Assembly (NCBI GenBank): GCA_945865675.1
Contig: CAMBFO010000016.1
Location: 1 to 32,700, forward strand
Origin: Comamonas sp. lk
Lineage (GTDB): Bacteria; Pseudomonadota; Gammaproteobacteria; Burkholderiales; Burkholderiaceae_C
DNA: 32,700 nucleotides
Direction of reading: 5' to 3'
Shown: positions 8,316 to 15,109 of the stretch, one piece after another
Layout: each line of letters begins with the position of its first letter
Numbering within the stretch: position 1 is the stretch's first letter
Position numbers and translations under genes: made by a program
The notes under the pieces: model-generated
Databases searched by the model: none
Told to the model about the DNA's origin: nothing
Seen by the model: only the letters and a program-made list of their open reading frames with translations

Positions 8316-10238
8316 ATGACATTGCACTCCCAAGGCGCGCTCCTCGCACTTTGCCTCAGCCTGACGCTCTTGAGCGCGTGCGGCGGTGGCGCCACGAGTC
8401 CCGTGGACAACCCTCCTGCCGCCAATGCGCAGCAAACACCGCCCAGTGGATCTGTGCAGACGCCTGCACCCACCGTGCCGGTAGAGGACTGGGTACTAAA
8501 TTGGAGCGACGAGTTCAATGGCAATAGCCTGGACAGCACGGTCTGGACGGCGGATCTGGGCTCTGGCGGTTGGGGCAATAGCGAATCACAGTACTACAAA
8601 GCACAAAACGCCGTGGTCGCTGACGGCATGCTCACCATTACTGCCAAAAGAGAGGTCGCGGGCGACGCGCCTTACACCTCTGCGCGCATTCAAACCTCGC
8701 GCAAAAAAAGCTTTACCTACGGGCGCTTCGAAATGCGCGCCAAACTGCCATCCACCCAAGGCATGTGGTCGGCCTTCTGGCTGTTGGGCAACAGCTGCAA
8801 CTCCTGGGGTTTGTACGGCGGCAATATCAATTGGCCTGCATGCGGCGAAATCGACATTATGGAAATGATAGGCGGCTCTACCGGCAACGCCAGCGACTAC
8901 ACCACCTACGGCACCTTGCACTACCTCAATGCCGCCAACTACAACCCGGCCTTGAGCATCGGCTACCGCAATGCCGCCAAACTCTCTGATGATTTCCACG
9001 TGTACCGCATGGACTGGACGCCGCAAAGTTTCACCTGGTATATCGACGACGTGGCCTTTGGCACCCGGCTGATCACGCCGGACATGGAGGCTTTTCACAA
9101 GCCCTATTTCATTTTGCTGAACCTGGCCGTGGGCGGCAACTGGGGCGGCTGGGCCAATAGCTCCACCGTATTTCCGCAAACCTATGCCATCGACTACGTG
9201 CGCCATTACACCCGCGCCTGGCCCGCCAAAGGCAGCGCGGCGGGCCTGCCCTCGGTATGGCATTTGGGCGCCGACCCCAAACTCTCCGCCGCCGCTGGCA
9301 CTGCCACGGGTGCGCAACCGCGGGTCACCTTGGCCGAAACCGCTTTGTCCTGGTACACGCCTTATTTGAGCGGCAGTTTTGACGCCGGTGCCTGGGCGGC
9401 GCAGGTATGGACGCTGGCGCCGTCCGGCTCCGCCCCGGTGCGTGCGCGCATCTACCGCCGCCGCGCCGACGGCACGGAAACCCTGCTCGGTCAGGCCCAG
9501 GTCGACCCCTTCACCAGCGGCAGCGGCAACCACAGCACCCGCTTTAACTTCACCGGTATTACCGCCCAAACGCTCAGTAACGAGACCATTCGCCTGGAAC
9601 TGAGCAAACTCAGCGGGCCGGCGCTCACCCTGGTGGTCAATGGCAACGACTTTGACTCCCACCTCAGCATGCCCTGGAGCACCAGCGGCAGCACAGGCAG
9701 CTACCCCACGCAGACAACAGTGCCTTTCCCCGTACCCGTCGCCAGCACCCCGACAGGCGGCGGCGCGACGACCCTGCCGGCCACCCTAGGCGTGTATGCC
9801 GAAACCGCTTACGCCGGCACCTGGGCCGGTACCAGCGCGCCGCAGGTCTATGTGGGCGGCGTGGCGCAGGAAGTGCAGACCGACGCCTTCGAAGGCAGCC
9901 GCGCCATCAGCTTCAACCTCAACCGCGACGGCGCCGGCTGGCAGATCTTGGGCGCCAGCCAAGACCTGAGCGCCTATACCCAACTGCATTTCAAAATCAA
10001 AACCGCAAGCGCCGCGCAGTTTGTGCGCGTGCGCATCGCGGGCACCGGAAGCGTGGGCTCTGTGCCCCTAGCACCCAAACTCCAGACGACCACAGGCTGG
10101 CAGGACATCACTATTGCGCTGACCGAGTTCGGCGCTGCCGCCCAAGGGCCGGTCACCATCCCCTTCAGCATAGAAGCGGTGGGCGGTACACCAGCATTTA
10201 GTGCATTGGTGGACCAGATTTACTACAGCAAGCCGTAA
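8316..10238 (+). CDS. GH16 endo-beta-1,3(4)-glucanase (laminarinase), lipoprotein with two accessory domains
   Basis: ATG 8316 is chosen because it begins a typical lipoprotein signal (MTLHSQGALLALCLSLTLLS, then ACGGG with the lipid-modified Cys). The longer frame from 8238 has no such start. The product is 640 residues. A Pro/Thr-rich linker follows the Cys, then a GH16 jelly roll from ~60 to ~300 with WSDEFNG near its start and the catalytic motif GEIDIMEM (nucleophile Glu178, Asp180, acid/base Glu183). Next comes a beta-rich domain (~310-470) that I do not recognise. The last ~155 residues match the C-terminal module of the GH17 protein (shared AF-G, DLSAY, F-IKT and terminal IYYSK-like strand). 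No Asp follows the lipid Cys, so outer-membrane placement is expected. It should cut mixed or beta-1,3-glucan at the surface. Confidence 0.92.
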   Translation: MTLHSQGALLALCLSLTLLSACGGGATSPVDNPPAANAQQTPPSGSVQTPAPTVPVEDWVLNWSDEFNGNSLDSTVWTADLGSGGWGNSESQYYKAQNAVVADGMLTITAKREVAGDAPYTSARIQTSRKKSFTYGRFEMRAKLPSTQGMWSAFWLLGNSCNSWGLYGGNINWPACGEIDIMEMIGGSTGNASDYTTYGTLHYLNAANYNPALSIGYRNAAKLSDDFHVYRMDWTPQSFTWYIDDVAFGTRLITPDMEAFHKPYFILLNLAVGGNWGGWANSSTVFPQTYAIDYVRHYTRAWPAKGSAAGLPSVWHLGADPKLSAAAGTATGAQPRVTLAETALSWYTPYLSGSFDAGAWAAQVWTLAPSGSAPVRARIYRRRADGTETLLGQAQVDPFTSGSGNHSTRFNFTGITAQTLSNETIRLELSKLSGPALTLVVNGNDFDSHLSMPWSTSGSTGSYPTQTTVPFPVPVASTPTGGGATTLPATLGVYAETAYAGTWAGTSAPQVYVGGVAQEVQTDAFEGSRAISFNLNRDGAGWQILGASQDLSAYTQLHFKIKTASAAQFVRVRIAGTGSVGSVPLAPKLQTTTGWQDITIALTEFGAAAQGPVTIPFSIEAVGGTPAFSALVDQIYYSKP

Positions 10239-10300
10239 ATCCCCTGAGGCGGGACGCTTGCCCGACGCTTTACAGCCCCCAAAAACCCGAAAACCCCCCA

Positions 10301-10320
10301 AAACCTAGGGAAAGTCCTAG
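10301..10320 (+). promoter_or_regulatory. CCTAG element, copy 3
   Basis: AAACCTAGGGAAAGTCCTAG differs at only three of twenty positions from the element at 5858-5877. It ends 10 bp before the proposed -35 at 10331, about one helical turn further than in the GH81 promoter. Confidence 0.5.
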
Positions 10321-10330
10321 GAAAAAGACC

Positions 10331-10359
10331 TTGCAAGCCCTTTCAACAAACCGTAACAT
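10331..10359 (+). promoter_or_regulatory. Predicted promoter of the glycan-binding lipoprotein gene
   Basis: TTGCAA (10331-10336), a 17-bp spacer and TAACAT (10354-10359) form a moderate sigma70-like promoter. The LacI-type operator at 10363-10376 would cover the transcription start. Confidence 0.5.
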
Positions 10360-10362
10360 CTG

Positions 10363-10376
10363 TGAAAGCGCTTTCA
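10363..10376. promoter_or_regulatory. LacI-type operator 3
   Basis: TGAAAGCGCTTTCA is a near-extension of the divergent-promoter sites: the stretch from 10364 to 10376 is GAAAGCGCTTTCA, preceded by T at 10363, with the same core as operators 1 and 2. It lies just downstream of the predicted -10, a classic repression position, and links this gene to the same regulon. Confidence 0.75.
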
Positions 10377-10379
10377 GAC

Positions 10380-10398
10380 TGCGCTTTCACAAAGCGCA
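10380..10398 (+). other. Inverted repeat in the 5' leader (TGCGCTTT-CAC-AAAGCGCA)
   Basis: This is a perfect 8-bp inverted repeat with a 3-nt centre, directly after operator 3 and about 14 nt into the expected transcript. It repeats the operator half-site GCGCTTTCA 13 bp downstream of the first copy. It could be an mRNA 5' hairpin or a degenerate auxiliary operator. Confidence 0.45.
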
Positions 10399-10423
10399 AG
10401 TCCATCTCTTTCTCAAACGCCAT

Positions 10424-10429
10424 AGGAGG
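10424..10429 (+). promoter_or_regulatory. Strong ribosome-binding site deciding a GTG start
   Basis: AGGAGG lies 7 nt before GTG 10437. It fixes translation start there rather than at the in-frame GTG at 10362, which lies inside the operator. Confidence 0.85.
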
Positions 10430-10436
10430 CAACATC

Positions 10437-11801
10437 GTGCAAATCTCGCGTAACTCATTCACCCTGCTGGCCGGCGCTGCCGCGTCCGCATTGATTCTTT
10501 CGGCTTGTGGTGGGGGGAGTTCCACGCCAACGCCAACAGGCCCGGTCGCCCAGACGATCTCTGTTGCAGCCACTAAGGCGACCCTGGTTACAGGGGACAC
10601 CTCCACTTTGTCCATCACACAATCGGGCACCGGTGCCAAGACCTATGCCTTGACCGGCGGCACGGCGCAGGCAAAGTGCGCAGTCAATAGCACTACGGGG
10701 GTATTGACCTTAGCTGCTGATGCAGCTATCGGTGGTACCTGTATCGTGACTGGATCTGTTGCAGCAGATTCCAGTTACCTGGCAGCAACCAATACTTCCA
10801 CCATCACGGTGAGTCCCGTGGTCGCTAGTTTTGACGAGGCGACTACTGCGCCTTCTCTGGACGGTTTTGATCTGGGAATTCCAGTACTCAATCCAGCGGT
10901 TGTGATACCAAGCGGCGGAGCTTCGATCACGATGAAGGTCTACTCGCCGGCAGCGGGTAGCACGACTACGTTGAAGCTACAGGAAGCCAATGGCGGAAAT
11001 CAGGAAGTTCCTGTTGTATCAACCGTCGCTAACGCATGGGAAACGATGACCTTCCAATTCACACGCGCGGGCACATACACGATAATTGCAGTATTCCCCA
11101 ATGGTGTAGGCGGCACACCTTCTACTGCGACGAATTGGTATTACGATGACATCGTGTATCCGAAAGCCAGTGGTACGAGCACCATTACTTTTGACGCTGC
11201 TTACCCAACAATAGATGGAGGATTTGAAGGACTGGTGAGCTCGGCTGTGGTTGCGAGCCCAACAGACACTACAAATAAAGTCGCCAAACTTGTGAAAGGC
11301 GGAGGAGGACAACCTTGGGCTGGAGCGAATATTTTGCCAGCCGCCAATCCTAGCTTGCCACAGATTATTGCAACTGCCCCCGGTGCAAGTAGCAATAAGG
11401 TATTGCAAATCAACAAATACACCTATTCCCAGCCATGGGCGGGTGTAACGGTGTACAAGATTGCGGCTGATAAGTCGGTGTCCACGATTCCACTAACCGC
11501 GCAAAAAACAACGATGACCATGAAGGTGTATTCGCCGGCAGTTGGAATTCGTTACACAGTTAAGCTTGAAAACGCGGCTGACGGCACTAAAAATGTGCAA
11601 ACGTTCGCTACTTCCGCTGTTGCCAATGCGTGGGAAACATTGACGTTCAACTTCGCAAATCAGACATCAGGTACAGCAGCACTTGTTCCAGCAACAACGT
11701 ATAACAAAATTTCGGTGATGCCGGACTTTATGGAAGGTGCTGGCGTTGCTTTGACGTCAGACAAGGTCTATTACATCGACGACATTAGCTTCGTGCCCTA
11801 A
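10437..11801 (+). CDS. Lipoprotein with duplicated carbohydrate-binding-like domains; putative surface glucan-binding protein
   Basis: The GTG at 10437 follows a perfect AGGAGG and begins the signal MQISRNSFTLLAGAAASALI ending at lipobox LSAC with a Gly run. The mature protein (454 residues before processing) has no glycosidase motif. Residues ~40-130 form an Ig-like beta-domain. Residues 132-249 and 252-454 are two related units: each begins FD-A with a following D-G-F/FEG, carries MKVYSPA (residues 166 and 362) and ANAWET, and ends WYYDDIVYPK or YYIDDISFVP. Inside the second unit a further short duplication (NKV with QPWAG) appears twice. This architecture resembles glycan-binding lipoproteins of polysaccharide loci. 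Position, operator and Trp-rich repeats suggest beta-glucan binding at the cell surface, which is inference. Base composition is visibly more AT-rich than in neighbouring genes, so recent acquisition is possible. Confidence 0.8.
   Translation: MQISRNSFTLLAGAAASALILSACGGGSSTPTPTGPVAQTISVAATKATLVTGDTSTLSITQSGTGAKTYALTGGTAQAKCAVNSTTGVLTLAADAAIGGTCIVTGSVAADSSYLAATNTSTITVSPVVASFDEATTAPSLDGFDLGIPVLNPAVVIPSGGASITMKVYSPAAGSTTTLKLQEANGGNQEVPVVSTVANAWETMTFQFTRAGTYTIIAVFPNGVGGTPSTATNWYYDDIVYPKASGTSTITFDAAYPTIDGGFEGLVSSAVVASPTDTTNKVAKLVKGGGGQPWAGANILPAANPSLPQIIATAPGASSNKVLQINKYTYSQPWAGVTVYKIAADKSVSTIPLTAQKTTMTMKVYSPAVGIRYTVKLENAADGTKNVQTFATSAVANAWETLTFNFANQTSGTAALVPATTYNKISVMPDFMEGAGVALTSDKVYYIDDISFVP
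10926..11060 (+). repeat. Coding repeat, unit A (ITMKVYSPA to ANAWETMTFQF)
   Basis: This codes residues 164-208 of the lipoprotein. It corresponds to 11514-11654, sharing MKVYSPA, the L-x-x-A-x-G pattern and ANAWETMTF/ANAWETLTF. The DNA is also similar around both blocks (GATGAAGGT and CATGAAGGT, TCGCCGGCAG), so this is an internal duplication. Confidence 0.7.
11514..11654 (+). repeat. Coding repeat, unit B (MTMKVYSPA to ANAWETLTFNF)
   Basis: This codes residues 360-406 of the lipoprotein and is the partner of 10926-11060. Confidence 0.7.
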
Positions 11802-11840
11802 TGCAACTTAGGTACTGCCTAAACGCAAAGTAAGCTAAAC

Positions 11841-11880
11841 ACGCCGCAATGTCCGCCAAGACATTGCGGCGTTTCTTTTA
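11841..11880 (+). terminator. Strong intrinsic terminator after the beta-glucan locus
   Basis: A perfect 13-bp stem (11841-11853 with 11860-11872, arms ACGCCGCAATGTC and GACATTGCGGCGT) closes a 6-nt loop and is followed by TTCTTTTA. It separates the glucan genes from the secretion cluster. Confidence 0.92.
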
Positions 11881-11920
11881 TGTCGGGCAAAATCACTTCT
11901 TTTTTGCGTACCATCGGCCT

Positions 11921-12364
11921 ATGCTTAAGCCAACACGTCCCTTGACCGCAGCGCTGCAACGCGGCTTCACCCTGATCGAGTTGATGGTGGTCTTGCTCAT
12001 CATCGGCGTGCTGGCCGCTTTGATCGTGCCCAATGTGCTCGACAGGGCGGACGATGCCAAGGTGACGGCTGCCAAGGCCGACATCAGTAACTTGACGCAG
12101 GCGCTCAAGATGTACCGCCTGGACAATGGCCGCTACCCCAGCGCCGAGCAGGGTCTGGCGGCGCTGGTGAACAAACCCACGGCCGAGCCCATGGCACCCA
12201 ACTGGAAGAAAAACCTAGACCAGTTGCCCAATGACCCCTGGGGCAAGCCCTACGTCTACCTGAACCCCGGCATCAAGGCGGAAATCGATGTCATGTCCTT
12301 TGGCGCAGACGGTCAGTCCGGCGGCGAGGGCAAGAATGCAGACATCGGCAGCTGGCAGCCCTGA
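11921..12364 (+). CDS. gspG: Type II secretion major pseudopilin GspG
   Basis: This is the major pseudopilin of the type II secretion pseudopilus. The start at ATG 11921 gives a 15-residue positively charged leader ending RG, then FTLIELMVVLLIIGVLAAL with Glu at +5 of the mature protein, the prepilin peptidase signature. A longer frame to 11849 would start inside the terminator. The C-terminal half has the GspG features: GRYPSAEQGLAALV, DPWGKPY and the calcium-site loop SFGADGQSGGEG. At 147 residues the length is normal. It is the first gene of the cluster and overlaps gspH. I see no clear promoter in the 40 bp between terminator and ATG. Confidence 0.96.
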   Translation: MLKPTRPLTAALQRGFTLIELMVVLLIIGVLAALIVPNVLDRADDAKVTAAKADISNLTQALKMYRLDNGRYPSAEQGLAALVNKPTAEPMAPNWKKNLDQLPNDPWGKPYVYLNPGIKAEIDVMSFGADGQSGGEGKNADIGSWQP

Positions 12365-12884
12365 GCGGCATATCTGCCGCTCCACTTCTCGCGCTACGGG
12401 GCAGCGCGGCTTTACCCTGATCGAGTTGATGGTGGTGGTGCTGATCGTGGCGCTGGCCTCGGGCATGGTGGTCTTTAGTTTGCGCGACACCCAGGGCATC
12501 GCCCTGGAGCGCGAAGGCCAGCGGCTGGCCGCGCTACTGGAATACGGGCGTGCCCAATCCCGCTTGCAAGGCACCCCGGTGCGCTGGCGCGCCACGCCCC
12601 AAGGTTTTGTCCTGGAGGGCTTGAACAAACCGGCGCCTGAGCAGCCTTGGCTCAGCCAAGACACCCGGGTGCTGGACGTGCTGCCGCGCAACCCTACAGC
12701 TGATGCAGCCAGCCTGGCTAGCCTGGCCCTGGGCCCGGAGCCGGTACTGCCACCCCAAGCCGTGGTTCTGGGTTCGGGCCAAACGCCGGTCAACACCGTG
12801 CGTGTCGCCACCGACGGTGTACGGCCCTTTGCCATCGTGCCCGCAGAAGCTGCGGCACCCGCCCCCGCAGGACGCGCGCCATGA
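12336..12884 (+). CDS. gspH: Type II secretion minor pseudopilin GspH
   Basis: This is a minor pseudopilin with the prepilin motif RGFTLIELMVVVLIVALASG. ATG 12336 is preferred: GAGGG (12326-12330) stands 5 nt upstream and the leader becomes 25 residues. It overlaps the end of gspG by 29 bp in another frame. A start at 12288 is possible but leaves a very long leader without a ribosome-binding site. The body (VFSLRDTQGIALEREGQRLAALLEYGRAQSRLQG) fits the GspH family. The last ~30 residues are Ala/Pro-rich. It shares ATGA with gspI. Confidence 0.9.
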   Translation: MQTSAAGSPERHICRSTSRATGQRGFTLIELMVVVLIVALASGMVVFSLRDTQGIALEREGQRLAALLEYGRAQSRLQGTPVRWRATPQGFVLEGLNKPAPEQPWLSQDTRVLDVLPRNPTADAASLASLALGPEPVLPPQAVVLGSGQTPVNTVRVATDGVRPFAIVPAEAAAPAPAGRAP

Positions 12885-13276
12885 GCCCATTGCGCGCCAA
12901 GGCCGAAACCAGGCTGCGCGCTGCGCCCGCTCACGGCTTTACCCTGATCGAAGTGCTGGTGGCCTTGACCATCGTGGCCGTGACGTTGATGGCTGGCATG
13001 AAAGCCAGCGGCGCTTTAACGCTGCAGGCACAGCGCCAGACCGATGTGCTGCTGGGCCAGATGTGTGCGGAAAACGTATTGCACCAAATGCGCTTGTCAC
13101 GCCAGATGCCCGGCGTGGGTCAAAGCAGCCGGGAGTGCCAGCAGGGCACGCAAACCTACACCCTGGCGCTGGATGTGCAGCCCACGCCCAACCCCAATTT
13201 TGTGCGCGTCGATGCTCTGGTGCGCAACGCTACCGAGCCGGTGCTGCGCTTGACCACCATCGTGGGCCGCAACTGA
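12881..13276 (+). CDS. gspI: Type II secretion minor pseudopilin GspI
   Basis: This 131-residue minor pseudopilin has a leader ending HG, then FTLIEVLVALTIVAVTLMAG with Glu at +5. The downstream AENVLHQMRLSRQMPGVG is a recognisable GspI block. GspI forms the tip complex of the pseudopilus with GspJ, GspK and GspH. The start codon overlaps the gspH stop (ATGA), a sign of coupled translation. Confidence 0.93.
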   Translation: MSPLRAKAETRLRAAPAHGFTLIEVLVALTIVAVTLMAGMKASGALTLQAQRQTDVLLGQMCAENVLHQMRLSRQMPGVGQSSRECQQGTQTYTLALDVQPTPNPNFVRVDALVRNATEPVLRLTTIVGRN

Positions 13277-13277
13277 T

Positions 13278-14072
13278 ATGCAGCGCAACCTATTTCCCGC
13301 GCCGCAATTAGCCGCGCAGAAACGCGCCGATGCGCATAACAGGCGCATGCGCGGCTTCACGCTGATCGAGCTATTGGTGGCGCTGGCCTTGATGGCGCTG
13401 ATGGCGGCCCTCAGCTGGCGCGGCTTGGATGCCATGCAGCGCCACCAAAGCAGCCTGGCGCGCCATTCCCAAGAAGTGCTGAGCCTGCAAAACGGCCTGG
13501 CCCAATGGACCGTGGACCTGGAGGCCATCGAAACCCAGCCCGGCCAAAGCAGCATGGACTGGGACGGCCGCGCGCTGCGCCTGCTGCGCCGGGGCAGCCA
13601 AAGTACGGGCGAAGGCTTGCTTGTGGTGGCCTGGGCGCAGGGCCAGCGGGCACAGGGCAGTGTGTGGCTGCGCTGGTCTTCGCCGCCGCTGACCAACCGC
13701 GCCCAAATGCTGGCCGCCTGGAGCCAAGCGGCTTTGTGGGCGCAAAACCCTGGCGACGCTGAACGTCTGCGCGAGGTCATCATCGCGCCGATGAGCAGCT
13801 GGCAAATTGTGTATTTCCGAAGCGGCGCTTGGTCCAATCCGCTGTCCAGCGCGGACCAGGTCCAGGGCACACCTGCCGCACCGGCTGGTGGTGCAAGTGG
13901 CGCGGTAACGGATGTGACCAAGCAAGAGCTTGTTGCAGTGAAGCCCCAGGCGCAAACCAAAATCGAAGCCCTGCCCGAGGGCGTGCGCCTGGTGCTGACC
14001 CTGCCCGAGGGCGGCGCGGTCAGCGGTACGATCACGCGCGATTGGTCGCGTTCCGGATTGGGGGGCTCATGA
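13278..14072 (+). CDS. gspJ: Type II secretion minor pseudopilin GspJ
   Basis: This is the largest of the GspH-I-J group, 264 residues, with RGFTLIELLVALALMALMAALSWRGLDAM and Glu at +5 after the processing Gly. The ATG at 13278 follows the gspI stop by one base and gives a 25-residue leader. An internal ATG at 13347 would leave only a 3-residue leader and is less likely. An Ala/Gly-rich insert near residues 195-212 (TPAAPAGGASGAV) is probably a surface loop. The end overlaps the gspK start. Confidence 0.93.
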   Translation: MQRNLFPAPQLAAQKRADAHNRRMRGFTLIELLVALALMALMAALSWRGLDAMQRHQSSLARHSQEVLSLQNGLAQWTVDLEAIETQPGQSSMDWDGRALRLLRRGSQSTGEGLLVVAWAQGQRAQGSVWLRWSSPPLTNRAQMLAAWSQAALWAQNPGDAERLREVIIAPMSSWQIVYFRSGAWSNPLSSADQVQGTPAAPAGGASGAVTDVTKQELVAVKPQAQTKIEALPEGVRLVLTLPEGGAVSGTITRDWSRSGLGGS

Positions 14073-15049
14073 TGCAGCGCACCACCGCCCGGCGCCACCA
14101 AAGCGGCGCAGCGATTTTGATGGCCATGCTCACCGTAGTGCTGGTAGCCACCCTGGCCTCGGCCGCGCTATGGCAGCAATGGCGCGCGATGGAGATCGAA
14201 AGCGCGGAGCGCAGCCGCGCACAGTCGGCCTGGATACTGCAAGGCGCGCACGACTGGGCGCGCTTGATACTGGCCGAAGACGGGCGCAAAGGCGGTTCCG
14301 ATAATCTGACCGAGCCCTGGTCCATGCCGCTGGAAGCGGCACGGCTTTCCACCTTTTTGGCGGCGGACCGCAGTGACGCCATCCTGGCCGACCAGGCCGG
14401 TAACGCGCTGCTTTCGGGCCAAATGTTTGACTTGCAATCGCGTCTGAACCTGCGCAACCTCATCGTCGGCGACAAGGTGCATGCCCCCACCGCAGCGCAA
14501 GTCGCCCGCCTGTTCACCATCTTGAACCTGCCCACGCAAGAACTAACGTTGCTGCTGAACGGCCTCCTGGGCGCGCAGCAAGCGGCCAATGCGACGGTGG
14601 GCCCGGCCTTGCAGGGGCCGCTGCTACCGCAAACCGTGGACCAACTGGCCTGGTTGGGCCTGAGCAGCAACACCCTCGCGCAACTGCGCCCTTACCTGAC
14701 CCTGCTGCCCGAGACCAGCAAGGTCAATTTGAATACCGCTTCCGACATCGTGTTGCGCGCCGCTGTCCCCGGCGTGGATGCCGCCTTGGCCCAACAGTTG
14801 CTGCAAAAGCGCAGCAACAAACCCTGGGAGACTTTGGACGACTTTGTGCAAGCCGCCGGCCCTTTTGCCAAATTGCTGGACACCGAAGCCTTGGCCACGC
14901 AAACCCGGTTTTTTGAGTTGCGTGGCACGTTGGAATTGGACGGCCAGCCGGTGCATGTGATGGCCTTGGCGCAGCGCGACGGGCAGCGCGTGCGCATCTT
15001 GCGGCAGGAGCGTGTCCTCGCCCCGGTGACCGCGCCCGCTAGCCGCTAG
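14069..15049 (+). CDS. gspK: Type II secretion minor pseudopilin GspK
   Basis: The 326-residue GspK caps the pseudopilus tip. The leader ends HQSG, then AAILMAMLTVVLVATLASA. It lacks Glu at +5, as is normal for GspK. After the helix come WQQWRAMEIESAERSRAQSAWILQGAHDWARLIL and two helix-hairpin-like segments (SKVNLNTASDIVLRAAVPGVD and related) typical of the family. ATG 14069 overlaps the gspJ stop (ATGA), with a GGGGGG run just upstream; the adjacent ATG 14072 would also work. A much longer open frame reaches back to 13829 but runs antisense to sense inside gspJ. Confidence 0.93.
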   Translation: MMQRTTARRHQSGAAILMAMLTVVLVATLASAALWQQWRAMEIESAERSRAQSAWILQGAHDWARLILAEDGRKGGSDNLTEPWSMPLEAARLSTFLAADRSDAILADQAGNALLSGQMFDLQSRLNLRNLIVGDKVHAPTAAQVARLFTILNLPTQELTLLLNGLLGAQQAANATVGPALQGPLLPQTVDQLAWLGLSSNTLAQLRPYLTLLPETSKVNLNTASDIVLRAAVPGVDAALAQQLLQKRSNKPWETLDDFVQAAGPFAKLLDTEALATQTRFFELRGTLELDGQPVHVMALAQRDGQRVRILRQERVLAPVTAPASR

Positions 15050-15084
15050 CATGCGCAAAGCCCCGCCCGCACAGGCCTGCCGCC

Positions 15085-15090
15085 TACAAT
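15085..15090 (+). promoter_or_regulatory. Possible -10 box before gspL
   Basis: TACAAT lies 20 bp before the gspL ATG in the only real gap (60 bp) of the secretion cluster. No convincing -35 is visible, so an internal promoter is only a possibility. Confidence 0.25.
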
Positions 15091-15109
15091 CCCCGCAGCG
15101 ATTGAACCC

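Noticed and set aside
8586-9662. 358-codon open frame on the minus strand
   Set aside because: It lies entirely opposite the GH16 gene, has low-complexity Gly/Ala/Arg/Val composition and no domain. It is a product of high-GC codon bias.
11849-11920. Upstream extension of the gspG reading frame
   Set aside because: It would begin inside the terminator stem and place 24 unrelated residues before the prepilin leader.
13097-14101. 334-codon open frame on the minus strand across gspI and gspJ
   Set aside because: The sense strand carries clear pseudopilin genes with overlapping starts; the antisense frame has a Ser/Arg/Ala-rich composition only.
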